Counted from the first letter of the stretch, positions 18,201 to 26,431 are shown. The stretch is DNA of 64,000 nt from Planctomycetota bacterium (GCA_020851795.1 JADZCA010000117.1:72021-136020); one strand, 5' to 3'. A program made the numbers and translations. The notes: generated by a model from the letters alone, not told the origin.

Positions 18201-20938
18201 ATCGTCGGGATGATCGGCGTCAGCGTCGTCGGCGACGTCGCGCACGAGCCGCCGTAGAACGTCACGCGCACGGTGACCGTCGGCGGCGTGATGCCGCAGA
18301 TCGTCGCGACCGGCGTCGTGCCGGTGACCGTGTTGGCCGCGGACACGAGGCCCGTGACGGTCGTCTCGAGCTGCGTCGCGTTGCCGAAGATCGGCTCGGT
18401 GGAGCTGAAGGTGACGTCGGCGAAGGTGCCGACCGGGGCGAAGCCCGTCCCGGTGATCGTGAACGCGACCGGCGCGGGGCCGAAGTTGGTCGCCGTGACC
18501 GTCGTGATCGCCGGCGCGGTGTAGGTGACCGCGGCGGTGTTCGACGACTGGCTGCCGTCCTGGAAGATCACGCGGGCCGTCGCGGCCAGCGTCGTGACCG
18601 CCGGGCTGCCGCACAGCGCGGCGAGCGGCGCGGCGGCACCCGTCACCGTCGTCGAGTTCGTGACGACGGCGGGCACCTCGAAGGTGTTCTGCGTGCCGTT
18701 GCCGAAGGGCGTCGTGCCCGCCGGCGCGGTGAAGCGGACGGAGACCTCGGAACCGGTCGGGCCGAAGCCCGAGCCGCTGATCGTGAAGCCCGTCGAGAAC
18801 GCGGAGAACAGCGTGCCACCCGTCGGGGAGAACGCGGTCAGCGTCGGGGCGTTGAACGTGATCGCGCCCGTGGCGCCGATCGCGCAGGCGCCATTGGCGA
18901 GGGTGACCTGGAGCGAGCCGCTGCGGCTGGCGACGCCGGGCGACACCGTCGCGTGCGGGGGCACCACGGTGATCGTCGTCCCGGCGCCATTGACCGCGCC
19001 GAACGTCGTGAAGACGCGCTGCGTGCCGTCCCCGAAGAGCGGCGGCCCGGCGATGTCGCTCGCGAATGTCACCTGCACGACGCCGCCGAGCGGGGCGAAG
19101 CCCGTGCCGTCGATCACGATCGCCGTCGGGTTGCTCGCGTTGACCGCGACCGTCGGGTTGTTGCCGTTGTAGCCGGTGATCACCGGCGCGTTGTAGGTCA
19201 GCGGCGGCGCCACGGTCTGCTGGCACGAGCCGTTCTGCAGCGTGATGCGGACGTTGACCTGCACCGAGGCGACGCCGCAGATCGACGCCGTGGGCAGCGT
19301 GCCCGTGATCGTCGTGCTGTTGGTGATCGTCCCGAGCACCGACGTCTCGGACTTGCTGCCGTTGCCGAAGATGTTCTCGCCGTTGGCCGACGAGAAGCGC
19401 ACCTCGACCGGCGAACCGACCGGGCCGTACGAGGCGGCGCCGGCCGTGATCGTGAACGTGGTGTTCGGCGCCACCGGGTAGGCGTTCGACGCGGCGGGGG
19501 CGAACGTCGTGATGAGCGGGGCGTTGAAGGTGAGGTAGTTGGCCGCGCTGTCCACGCAGGCGCCGCCCGTCGGCGCGAAGACGCGCACCGTGGCGTTGAC
19601 CGCGCCCGTGCAGCAGGTCACGAGCGGCGTCGTGACGTTGACCGTGTTCGGGGTGACGCCGACGACGCCGGGGACGTCCACCGTGGCGGTCGTGCCGTCG
19701 TTGAACGGCGTGCCCGCGGCCGCGACGAAGCGGACGACGACCGCCGAGCTCGCCGGGCCGAAGTTCGTGCCGTTGATCACGATCGGCGTCGCGATCGCGC
19801 CCGGGATCGGGGCCTGCGCGCCCGTGATCGTCGGGGCGTTGAACGTGACGAAGCCCGTCGCGGTCTGGACGCACGACGAGCCGTACGGCGAGATCACGCG
19901 GATCGCGGCGCTGCGGGCCGCGACGCCGCACACCGCGGCCAGCGGCGTCGTCAGGGTCAGCGTCTGGACCGGGCCGGCGCCGCCGACGAGGGCGGGGACG
20001 TCGATCGACTGGGTCGTGCCGTCGTCGAACAGCGCGAAGCTGTTGTCGGCGATGAAGCGGACCGTGGCCTGGGTGCCCGCGGGGCCGAAGTTGGTGCCGG
20101 TGATCTGCCAGCCGTTCTGCTGGACGGCCGCCGGGACCGGGTTGAGCGAGAGGCTCGTGACGGTCGGGGCGACGAAGTTCACGAAGCCCGCGGGCGTCGG
20201 CAGCGTGCAGCAGCCGTCCGGGAAGAAGACCTGCACGCTCGCGCCGATCTGCGCGACGCCGCAGACGGTCGCGATCGGCGTGATGCCGGTGATCGTGTTG
20301 GCGTCCACGACGGTGCCGACGACGTCGGCGAAGTTCTTCGTGCCGTCCTTCCAGAGCAGCGCGCCGTTGTCGCCCGTGAAGCGGACGGTCGCCGGGCCGC
20401 CGACCGGGCCGAAGCCCGTGCCGGTCACGGTGAAGGGCGTCGGCAGGGCCGCCGGGATCGGGTTCGGCGTGATGCTGGCGATCGTCGGCGCGTTGATGAC
20501 GACCGTGAACGACCCGGTGGACGTCGCGAAGACGCCGCTCTCGAGCATCACGTCGATCTCGCACGTGATCGCGGCGACGCCGCAGATCACGATCGGCGGC
20601 GTGAAGCCCTGGATCGTCGTGTCGCTCGTGACGTCCGCCGTCACCGTCGCGCGGTCGGACGACCCACCGCCGAAGGGATAGACGCCGGCCGGCGCGATCG
20701 CGCGGAAGGTCACCTGCGCGGTCGTGCCGGAGACCGTCTCGAAGTTCTGGCCGCTGATCGTGAACGCGTGCGGGCCGCAACCCTGCATCGGGTTGGGCGC
20801 GATCGACGTCAGGACGATCTGGCCGTTGCCGTTGCCCTGGGAGAAGCCGTCACCGCCGCCGCTGCCGCCGCACGCAGGCAGCGCCAACGCGCCCAGCGCG
20901 ACGACGAACGCGGACAGGGCACGAATCGGGAACTTCAT
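15236..20938 (-). CDS. Giant IPT/TIG-like Ig-repeat lipoprotein B with C-terminal propeller
   Basis: A 1,900-residue paralogue of the 3,494-residue protein. The signal peptide ends in a good lipobox (L-P-A-C, about residues 20-23) followed by Gly/Ser/Asp. I count about 14 IPT/TIG-like domains with the G-T-G-F/G-T-N-F plus P-x-G signature and Cys-X17/18-Cys hairpin, then a YVTN-type propeller with clear blades (V-Y-V-T-T-G-A-T-G-T-V-R-I-I-D and A-V-I-D-L-A-T-N-A-V-V-R-T-F). Domains 1-4 and the last two domains plus propeller align one-to-one with paralogue A, so the length difference lies in the middle. The ATG at 20938 has GGAGG six bases upstream. The chain ends T-S-P, as does paralogue A. 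Surface adhesion or a structural role is inferred. Confidence 0.88.
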   Translation of the reverse strand: MKFPIRALSAFVVALGALALPACGGSGGGDGFSQGNGNGQIVLTSIAPNPMQGCGPHAFTISGQNFETVSGTTAQVTFRAIAPAGVYPFGGGSSDRATVTADVTSDTTIQGFTPPIVICGVAAITCEIDVMLESGVFATSTGSFTVVINAPTIASITPNPIPAALPTPFTVTGTGFGPVGGPATVRFTGDNGALLWKDGTKNFADVVGTVVDANTITGITPIATVCGVAQIGASVQVFFPDGCCTLPTPAGFVNFVAPTVTSLSLNPVPAAVQQNGWQITGTNFGPAGTQATVRFIADNSFALFDDGTTQSIDVPALVGGAGPVQTLTLTTPLAAVCGVAARSAAIRVISPYGSSCVQTATGFVTFNAPTITGAQAPIPGAIATPIVINGTNFGPASSAVVVRFVAAAGTPFNDGTTATVDVPGVVGVTPNTVNVTTPLVTCCTGAVNATVRVFAPTGGACVDSAANYLTFNAPLITTFAPAASNAYPVAPNTTFTITAGAASYGPVGSPVEVRFSSANGENIFGNGSKSETSVLGTITNSTTITGTLPTASICGVASVQVNVRITLQNGSCQQTVAPPLTYNAPVITGYNGNNPTVAVNASNPTAIVIDGTGFAPLGGVVQVTFASDIAGPPLFGDGTQRVFTTFGAVNGAGTTITVVPPHATVSPGVASRSGSLQVTLANGACAIGATGAITFNAPTLTAFSPTGGTLFSAFSTGFTISGSGFGPTGSEVSVRFTAPAGTTPFGNGTQNTFEVPAVVTNSTTVTGAAAPLAALCGSPAVTTLAATARVIFQDGSQSSNTAAVTYTAPAITTVTATNFGPAPVAFTITGTGFAPVGTFADVTFSSTEPIFGNATQLETTVTGLVSAANTVTGTTPVATICGITPPTVTVRVTFYGGSCATSPTTLTPIIPTITTIAPSTVPATIPTSVTITGTGFGPNGSLAQVRLTIAGSPPTSTPFGNGSQYETTVTGTVGGGGTTITFFSPLASTCTANVAADVRVVLPNGSCSAVSAGGLTFQAPTVTTNNLAATNFTLTPGTPNPYTITGTNFAPNGGQVLVRYTATNPVFADGTSTQIDVSGTITAATTITTVLPLARVCVGTTAQVRVYMPNGACADSPVAFVTWAAPTVTTLTVTNGPAFNPTATNITGTNFPPAGTPVVLHWSAASPIFAGGTSSTFEQFTTVTTGGAAGAINNVTPPVATTCATSAGNLSVEFGNPNAAGCVVAAPSYTYNAPTVTLTAATTRDAIAPGIITSATLTGTNLPPNANVTVRFLAQSGGTSPYEGGSSTQAEASGLVNGTGTGIDVFSVPGMLLCGDNVTGTAALSVVLANGCVVAVTNSLAYTGPTITQVNAAAPPASLSASSAVGTTATLTGTNFSGLATGSVVTVRLTSTTAMFADGTSNTIDLAGTVNAANSVQFLLPAATLCGVASANADARVLFPDGSCDVLANAITFNAPQLAAAPGGFAPQNIAYAGGAFTITSLNASPNQFGPVGATVNVRFSVAAGTPFQGGTSAFVTVPGTIASATTVTGVAPAVNAAADTVASVNVRVEFEDGSCTNNVTTSYLRTTNRAAIAGGGNVYLLDENAVTLATTVAVAGANSADFAPELGRVYVTTGATGTVRIIDMNAGTTAGTGVPALLTTPSIAIAGTLAGVAVDEKYNRAWVVNTGNNTVAVIDLATNAVVRTFALGFPAGTVPTGRILWDPTNDRMLVPGINAAANSADQISVFDTTLSGLIGTAITVVPSSAPNPVNTLDWTGGLALDAAAGFLFLSFNDADAADADLIQVRELSDLSVVAAAVLLGAGTNPSAVMAASPNTARVFFHAAGVAQIQAIQNGGAFAAAGAALGVVAVPTDIAVDASLVRAFMPLVNGTTQAFDTSTNANVGGAVATAGGTFAAATSP

Positions 20939-20982
20939 GGAGACCTCCACCACGGACTGGACGCCCGGCAACCCGGGGCGGG

Positions 20983-21010
20983 AGTCTACGGGGCCGACGG
21001 CCCGAATCAA
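20983..21010 (-). promoter_or_regulatory. Probable sigma-70 promoter of giant lipoprotein B
   Basis: On the minus strand TTGATT (21010-21005), a 16-base spacer and TAGACT (20988-20983), with the -10 box 44 bases before the ATG. It matches the layout upstream of paralogue A. Confidence 0.55.
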
Positions 21011-21089
21011 GACCGTCCGGGGGGCGAGTCGACGATCGCGGGCGGTGCGGGGGTGCGGCACAATCAGCGCCCGACCGCGGAGCGACCCG

Positions 21090-22802
21090 GTGCGACGACC
21101 TTTCCTGCTCGTCCTCCTCCTGCTCGCGGTGGCGGGCGCGAGCGCCCTCGTCCTCGGGGTCGGACGAGATGGCGACGGAGGCCCGATCGCAGGGTCGGAC
21201 GGCGGGACCGACCCCGATCCCGCGTCTTCTTCTTCTCCCTCGCGTCGAACCGTCGGACGCGACGGACCGAGCGACCGCGGTGGCCGACGGCCGATCGGGG
21301 GCGAGGACCGCCGTCCGGCCGACGACCCGCTGACGCCCCGAGCCGACACGTCGGTGCGCGGCACGATCGTGGACGCCGCGACCGGCGCGGCGCTCGTGGA
21401 CGTGGCCGTGGCGCTCGAGGTCCCCGCGGTCGAAGACGCTGAAAAGCCCGATTCCACCGAGGCTTCACCGTGGATACCGACCGGTCGGTCTGCGACGACC
21501 GACGCGGCGGGCTCCTTCACGCTCGTGGCCCCGACCTCCGGGCGTGTGCGCGTCGTCGCAGGGTCGGACGGGTACGTCGCCGACGCCGCGGAGGCGGTCG
21601 CGCCGACCGAGGGGCTGAAGCTGGCGCTCCGAGCGGGGCGGCCCCTCGAGGTGGAGGTCGTGCGCGAGGGCACCGGCGCGCCCGTCGCCGGGGCGAGCGT
21701 CGCGGAGCGGCCACGCGACGGGCTCGAGTTCTCGGTGGACATCCTCGCACGGCGGACCGACGACGCGGGGCGGGTGCGCGTGGTGGTCTCCCGCGACCGG
21801 CGGGCACAGCTGGTCGTCACCCATCCGTCGAGCTTCCCGCTCACGGTCGCGGTGCCGGCCGCCGACGGCGAGCCGCTGCGCGTGGCGCTCCGCGCTGCCT
21901 TCCGGGCGTACGTGGACGTCACGACGAGCGACGGGCGGACGCCGCGGGGCCTGACCGGCTGGGCGACGCTCTACGGCGCCGAGGGCACGGGGCCCGGCCG
22001 AGGCGACGCACCGCGCCCGCTCGAGCCCGCGCGCGCCGGTCCCGTCGAGGATCGGGCGCTCTCGCGGGGTGCGACCGCCCTGCTGCGTTTCGAGGCGCAC
22101 GGCGGCGCCGCCGCGCTGAACGTGGCGGCGCGGGGGTACGCCCTGCGCGCCACCGAGCGCTTCGAAGTGCCCCGAGAAGGCGGCGCGGCCCGCGTGGCGG
22201 TGGTGCTCGACCGCGACCCCGGCGCCGGCAGCTTGGCCGTCGCGCTCGTCGACGCCTCCGGCATCCGCGTCGTCGCCGACGAGGCGTTCGCCGCGCAGCT
22301 GCGCCGCACCGACGGCGGGGTGCTCGTCCCGACGGAGGCCGCCGTCGAGTCGGGCGCGCTCGTCTTCGACGGTCTCGCGCCCGGGCGCTATCGGGTGACG
22401 GTGGCGGCTCGCGACCGCGGGCCGGCGGTCGCCGACGTCGAGGTCGCCGCGGGACCCGAGACGCGCGTCGAGGCGCGGTTCGTCGAGGAGGCACGACTGC
22501 GCGTCCGGCTGGCGGAGCCCCCCCAACGGAAGGCGAACGTGCGCGTGACGGTGGACGGGTTCCCGGTCTGGGTCTCGGTCGTGGACGATCCGGCCGGCCG
22601 CGCCCGCCCCACGCAGGTCTCGGTGTCGGGGGTGATGTCGTGGGTGTTCCTCGTGGGCGGCGAGGGCGTCACGCTCGGGGCCCTGCCCCCGGGGAGAGCG
22701 ACCGTCGAGGTCGTCAGCCCCGATCTGGTCGCCTCGCCCGCCACGGCGGACCTCGCGCCCGGGCGCACGGAGTCGGTCGAGCTCAAGGCACGCCTGCGCT
22801 AG
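21090..22802 (+). CDS. Membrane-anchored carboxypeptidase-regulatory-like (Ig-type) repeat protein
   Basis: About 570 residues. An N-terminal hydrophobic segment (P-F-L-L-V-L-L-L-L-A-V-A-G-A-S-A-L-V-L-G) is followed by a disordered Asp/Ser/Arg/Pro linker to about residue 85. Several CarboxypepD_reg-like beta-sandwich domains follow, marked by V-R-G-T-I-V-D-A-A-T-G-A-A-L-V-D-V, T-D-A-A-G-S-F-T-L, G-A-P-V-A-G-A-S-V and L-A-P-G-R-Y-R-V-T-V. These are binding or structural modules without catalysis of their own. I prefer the GTG at 21090, with GGAG about eight bases upstream, because earlier in-frame codons lie inside the divergent promoter region and do not look coding. It is divergent from giant lipoprotein B. 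Ligand unknown. Confidence 0.75.
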   Translation: MRRPFLLVLLLLAVAGASALVLGVGRDGDGGPIAGSDGGTDPDPASSSSPSRRTVGRDGPSDRGGRRPIGGEDRRPADDPLTPRADTSVRGTIVDAATGAALVDVAVALEVPAVEDAEKPDSTEASPWIPTGRSATTDAAGSFTLVAPTSGRVRVVAGSDGYVADAAEAVAPTEGLKLALRAGRPLEVEVVREGTGAPVAGASVAERPRDGLEFSVDILARRTDDAGRVRVVVSRDRRAQLVVTHPSSFPLTVAVPAADGEPLRVALRAAFRAYVDVTTSDGRTPRGLTGWATLYGAEGTGPGRGDAPRPLEPARAGPVEDRALSRGATALLRFEAHGGAAALNVAARGYALRATERFEVPREGGAARVAVVLDRDPGAGSLAVALVDASGIRVVADEAFAAQLRRTDGGVLVPTEAAVESGALVFDGLAPGRYRVTVAARDRGPAVADVEVAAGPETRVEARFVEEARLRVRLAEPPQRKANVRVTVDGFPVWVSVVDDPAGRARPTQVSVSGVMSWVFLVGGEGVTLGALPPGRATVEVVSPDLVASPATADLAPGRTESVELKARLR

Positions 22803-22890
22803 GCCTCCGCGCGCGGCCGAGGGACCGGCGCTCGACGCGGTCCGGCCCCGTCGGCCGTGGAATCGACGGCAGCGGCCCCGGCGTGCGAGG

Positions 22891-22919
22891 TTGACCGGCT
22901 ACGGACACCCCGGTACGCT
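22891..22919 (+). promoter_or_regulatory. Probable sigma-70 promoter of the barrel protein gene
   Basis: TTGACC (22891-22896), a 17-base spacer and TACGCT (22914-22919). This would give a leader of roughly 55-60 bases before the ATG at 22983. The spacing and the -35 match are good. Confidence 0.55.
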
Positions 22920-22982
22920 CCCGATCTCGGTTGGGTGTGGCCGCGGGGCGCCTGTCGCCCGCACGGCCGGTGGGAGGTTTCC

Positions 22983-24206
22983 ATGGGTCGTAGGTCTCTC
23001 CTCGCCGCGATCGGCGTCCTCGCAGTCTCGAGCCCCGTGTGGGCCGACGACGCGGCTCCGGCCGCGCCGCCGCCCCCGCCGCCGCCCGCCGTCGTCGCGC
23101 CGGCTCCGCCGCCGACCACCGTCGAGCGCCGCATCGTGATCGAGTCGGCGCCGTCGTCCGCGCCGACCGCGCCGTCGTACGCGCCGGCGCCGTACTACGC
23201 GCCGTCGCCCGCGACGGGCCGCCCGATGCCGATGGACCGCGACTGCACGCCGTGCGGGCCGCAGGGCTGCTTCCAGAAGCGCGACGAGTGCGGCTGCCCG
23301 GTGGACTCCTGCGGCAACCGCTTCGGCCCGTGGATGATCACCCTCGAGGGCGCGATCTCCTCGATCAGCAGCCCCGACGGCATCCTCGGCGAGACGCTGT
23401 TCGTCCCCGGCAACCAGCTCGGCTGGGAGAACGTGGACTACGACGGGCAGTTCGCCGGCCGTCTGACGATCTCCTACGCGTTCGAGTGCGAGAGCCGCAT
23501 CGAGCTGCGCGGGACGTACTGGGGCAACCCCGACGCGAGCGACACCGACTCCGGGTTCTTCGCCGCGTCTCCCGGCGACGACGGGCTCGGCGACGTCTCG
23601 CGCCCCGTCAACGCGTCGCTGCAGAGCGAGGCGGAGATGTGGGGCGTCGAGTTCAACTGGTGGACCGAGCTCTCCTGCTCGGGCCGCTGGCGCGTGGACG
23701 CCGGCGTCGGCATCCGCTACGTCTCGTTCGACGAGGACGCGCGCGTGGACTTCGTGACCACGGGCCCCGGCGCCTTCCCGGTGGACAACGGCTACGTCCG
23801 CTCCGAGGTCGAGAACGATTGGCTCGGCGCGCAGCTCATGCTGGCCGCGCACGCCGACGTGAGCGACTGCGTCGAGGTGTACGGCTCGCTCAAGGCGATG
23901 TTCGGCAGCGTGGACCGTACGGTGCACGTCACCGACCTCGACATCTTCGCGGGCGGCTCGCACTCCGCCGACGCCGACGACGACGAGTTCGTCTTCGGCC
24001 TCGACTTCGAGCTCGGGCTCAAGTGGCGCCTCTCGCCCTGTCTGCTGCTCGGCGCCTCGTACAACATGTTCTTCCTCGACGGCGTCCAGCGCGCCGAGGA
24101 CGGGTTCAACTTCGGCCTGAGCAACAGCGGCGCGGTGCAGGCCCAGCAGGCGCCCGACCAGCTGGTCGCTCACTCGTTCTTCTTCGGCGTGACGTTCAAC
24201 TTCTAG
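22983..24206 (+). CDS. Secreted Pro/Cys-rich outer-membrane beta-barrel protein (BBP7-like)
   Basis: 407 residues. A clear signal peptide (cleavage after V-W-A, about residue 22) is followed by a Pro/Ala/Val-rich stretch to about residue 80. A short cysteine cluster follows (D-C-T-P-C-G-P-Q-G-C-F and D-E-C-G-C-P-V-D-S-C), then a C-terminal domain of about 300 residues with alternating amphipathic strands (W-R-V-D-A-G-V-G-I-R-Y-V-S-F, F-G-L-D-F-E-L-G-L-K-W-R-L). It ends in G-V-T-F-N-F, an aromatic C-terminus typical of barrels inserted in the outer membrane. The architecture resembles the BBP7 group of planctomycetal proteins. The ATG has GGGAGG seven bases upstream. It appears monocistronic, with its own promoter and a terminator. 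Porin versus structural role cannot be decided. Confidence 0.8.
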   Translation: MGRRSLLAAIGVLAVSSPVWADDAAPAAPPPPPPPAVVAPAPPPTTVERRIVIESAPSSAPTAPSYAPAPYYAPSPATGRPMPMDRDCTPCGPQGCFQKRDECGCPVDSCGNRFGPWMITLEGAISSISSPDGILGETLFVPGNQLGWENVDYDGQFAGRLTISYAFECESRIELRGTYWGNPDASDTDSGFFAASPGDDGLGDVSRPVNASLQSEAEMWGVEFNWWTELSCSGRWRVDAGVGIRYVSFDEDARVDFVTTGPGAFPVDNGYVRSEVENDWLGAQLMLAAHADVSDCVEVYGSLKAMFGSVDRTVHVTDLDIFAGGSHSADADDDEFVFGLDFELGLKWRLSPCLLLGASYNMFFLDGVQRAEDGFNFGLSNSGAVQAQQAPDQLVAHSFFFGVTFNF

Positions 24207-24232
24207 CCACGTCGCTCCGACGCAGCTCCGGG

Positions 24233-24262
24233 CGGGCCGGCGACCGCGAGGTCGCCGGCCCG
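24233..24262 (+). terminator. Stem-loop terminator of the barrel protein gene
   Basis: A perfect 13-bp stem (24233-24245 with 24250-24262) with a GCGA loop, 27 bases after the TAG stop. It is followed by CTTCGTTCCT, only moderately T-rich, as is common in very GC-rich genomes. Confidence 0.75.
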
Positions 24263-24343
24263 CTTCGTTCCTGCGTCGCGCCTCCGGCCGCCGGGCGAGC
24301 CCGCCGGGACGCGCGGGCTGACCGACGCGGGGCGCCGCGGCTC

Positions 24344-24413
24344 AGCCCGCATCTCCCACGGGCCGACGAGGTCGGCGGACGAAGTCCCTCGTCCTCCGTG
24401 GGAGATCCGGGCT
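24344..24413 (-). terminator. Three-way-junction RNA element at the 3' end of lnt
   Basis: Outer arms 24344-24361 and 24396-24413 pair at 17 of 18 positions. The 34-base interior contains two perfect 6-bp hairpins, GCCGAC-GAG-GTCGGC (24362-24376) and GGACGA-N6-TCGTCC (24377-24394), so the whole folds as a closed three-way junction. Its 5' arm on the transcript starts at the last base of the lnt stop codon. Terminator or transcript-end protection is inferred. Confidence 0.6.
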
Positions 24414-26431
24414 CAGTCGTCGCGCACGCGGCGCGCGCCCGCGACGACCGCCGCGACCGCCAGCAGGCCCCACACCCACGGCTGCAGCGACGCGGTGCGC
24501 GCGTAGAGCGTGCGCGGCCGCGCGACCAGCACGACGTCGCTCACGAGCACGCCCTCGACGCCGACGCCGAGCCGGTCGGTCACCTCGCCGGTCGCGGAGA
24601 CCACGGCCGAGATGCCGGTGTTGGTCGCGCGCAGCATCGGGGTGCGGTGCTCGACGGCGCGGAAGCGCGAGAAGGCGAGGTGCTGGTGCGGCTCCCACGT
24701 GTCGCCGTACCAGGAGTCGTTGGTGAGGTTGACGAGCAGGTCGGGGCGCGTGTCGCCGGCCAGCGACGCGACCAGCGTCGGCACGATCGCCTCGTAGCAC
24801 ACGAAGGCCACGAGCGAGAGCCCTCGCCCCTCCCACCGCAGCGGCGGCTGGTCGGGCGCGCCCGCCGACATCGGCGTGGACTGCGGCAGGAGGCCCTTGA
24901 GCGACGGGAGCGCGTCCTGCCCCGGGATCCGCTCGCCGAACGGCATCAGCTTCACCTTGCGGTAGATCGACCAGCGCTCGCCGCCGGCCTCGCGCAGCAT
25001 CGCGACGTTGAAGCGCACGCGCCCGCGGCCCGGCACGTCCTCGTCCTCGTAGCCGCCGAGCAGGAGCGTGGCCCGCGCGCCCGCCTCGGCGACGAAGCCG
25101 TAGCCGAGCCCGGCGAGGTGCGCGTCCACCGCCGCGCGCGGGCGCTGGCGTCGGGCCGCCGCGTCCCACACGCGCGCGCCCTCGACGAGCGCGGTCTCGG
25201 GCCACACGACGAGCTCGGCGCCTGCCTCGACGGCCTTCATCGTGCCGCGCCGGTACGCCGCCCGGTTCTGCGCGCCCGGGGCGCCGCCCTCACGCTCGGC
25301 CGAGCGCTTCGCGACGCTGCCGACGTCGGCCTGCACGAGGCCCACGCGGACGTGCGACGTCGCCGCCGCGTCCTCGGCCGCGACGTCGCGCAGCCGCACC
25401 CAGCCCGCGCCGTACATCGCGAGCCCGACCCCGAGGGCGACGAGCGCGGCACGCGGGCGCGGCGCGGGGCCCACGTCGCGCGCGAAGGCCCAGCGCAGCC
25501 CCTCGTGGAGCGCCGCCGCCATCGCGAGCACCGCGAACGACACCAGCGGCACGCCGCCCCACTCGGCGAGCTGGCGCAGCGGGGCCACCTCGACCGCGCC
25601 GTAGCCCGCGCTCCAGGCGAGGAAGCGCAGCGGGAGCACCTCGCACCCGACGAACAGCGTCGCCACGGCGATCGGGTGGGGCCGCCGCCCCGAGCGCAGC
25701 ATCGCGCGGTACGCCACGGCGAACACGACGACGTGCACCGTGGACCACGCGCCGTAGGCGGCGAGCACGAGCCACGACACGAGCACCGGGACGGTGCTCC
25801 CACGAAGCAACCACGGCATAGGCGCGGCGCAGAGGAGTGCGGCTGCGACGGCGATCCATCGATCCTGGTCACGTCTCGACACCGCTGCCGCGAGCAGAGT
25901 CAGCGTGGACAGCAGAAGGCCGACGACGCCCACCGCCGCACGGCTGGGAGTACTCGCCCCGATCGATGCACCGATGGCCACGTTGAGGGCGATCGTTGCC
26001 AGGATCTTCAGTGCTGTTCGTGACGCGCCGTGGCCCATCGCACGTCGCACGAGCAGTACCGACGCGAACAGTCCGAAGACGCACGCAGTCGCCACGAGCG
26101 AGGCCTTGGCGGCGGACTCGTCCAACGGCCGCCCCGCACCCAAGCGCGCGTCGAGCTCGCCGAACACGCGGACCGTGTCAGCGAGCCAGCGGTAGCCGAA
26201 GCCGATCGCCACGGTGCCGAACAGGAAGACGTAGCCGACCGCGTGGCGCGTCTTGCGACAGCGCTCGAGCAGCACCAGCAGCGCGACGAAGCCGGGCGCG
26301 GTCGCCATCACCTCGGCATGGGGCGCGAACGCGAGCACCCACGTCGACGAGACGAGCGCGAGGAGCGCGCCCACGGCGAACCCGCCGCGCGGACGGTCCT
26401 CGGGGGCGGCGGGCACGGGCGCGGAGGTCAC
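24413..26431 (-). CDS. lnt: Apolipoprotein N-acyltransferase
   Basis: Lnt transfers the third acyl chain to the N-terminal cysteine of lipoproteins at the periplasmic face of the inner membrane. This protein has 672 residues, against about 510 in E. coli. The N-terminal about 350 residues are multi-spanning hydrophobic. The C-terminal nitrilase-like domain shows all three catalytic regions: V-V-W-P-E-T-A-L (Glu about 410), V-K-L-M-P-F-G-E (Lys about 492) and F-V-C-Y-E-A-I-V (Cys about 544). L-T-N-D-S-W-Y-G and an ending helix are also family-typical. The GTG start is 12 bases after the apgM stop, so the two form an operon. Residues about 100-215 are encoded by noticeably less GC-rich DNA than the rest. 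Many predicted lipoproteins in this window are potential substrates. Confidence 0.93.
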   Translation of the reverse strand: MTSAPVPAAPEDRPRGGFAVGALLALVSSTWVLAFAPHAEVMATAPGFVALLVLLERCRKTRHAVGYVFLFGTVAIGFGYRWLADTVRVFGELDARLGAGRPLDESAAKASLVATACVFGLFASVLLVRRAMGHGASRTALKILATIALNVAIGASIGASTPSRAAVGVVGLLLSTLTLLAAAVSRRDQDRWIAVAAALLCAAPMPWLLRGSTVPVLVSWLVLAAYGAWSTVHVVVFAVAYRAMLRSGRRPHPIAVATLFVGCEVLPLRFLAWSAGYGAVEVAPLRQLAEWGGVPLVSFAVLAMAAALHEGLRWAFARDVGPAPRPRAALVALGVGLAMYGAGWVRLRDVAAEDAAATSHVRVGLVQADVGSVAKRSAEREGGAPGAQNRAAYRRGTMKAVEAGAELVVWPETALVEGARVWDAAARRQRPRAAVDAHLAGLGYGFVAEAGARATLLLGGYEDEDVPGRGRVRFNVAMLREAGGERWSIYRKVKLMPFGERIPGQDALPSLKGLLPQSTPMSAGAPDQPPLRWEGRGLSLVAFVCYEAIVPTLVASLAGDTRPDLLVNLTNDSWYGDTWEPHQHLAFSRFRAVEHRTPMLRATNTGISAVVSATGEVTDRLGVGVEGVLVSDVVLVARPRTLYARTASLQPWVWGLLAVAAVVAGARRVRDD

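Noticed and set aside
15119..21442. An open plus-strand frame of about 2,107 codons over giant lipoprotein B
   Set aside because: Same reason: an antisense artefact of GC-rich codon use opposite a well-supported minus-strand gene.
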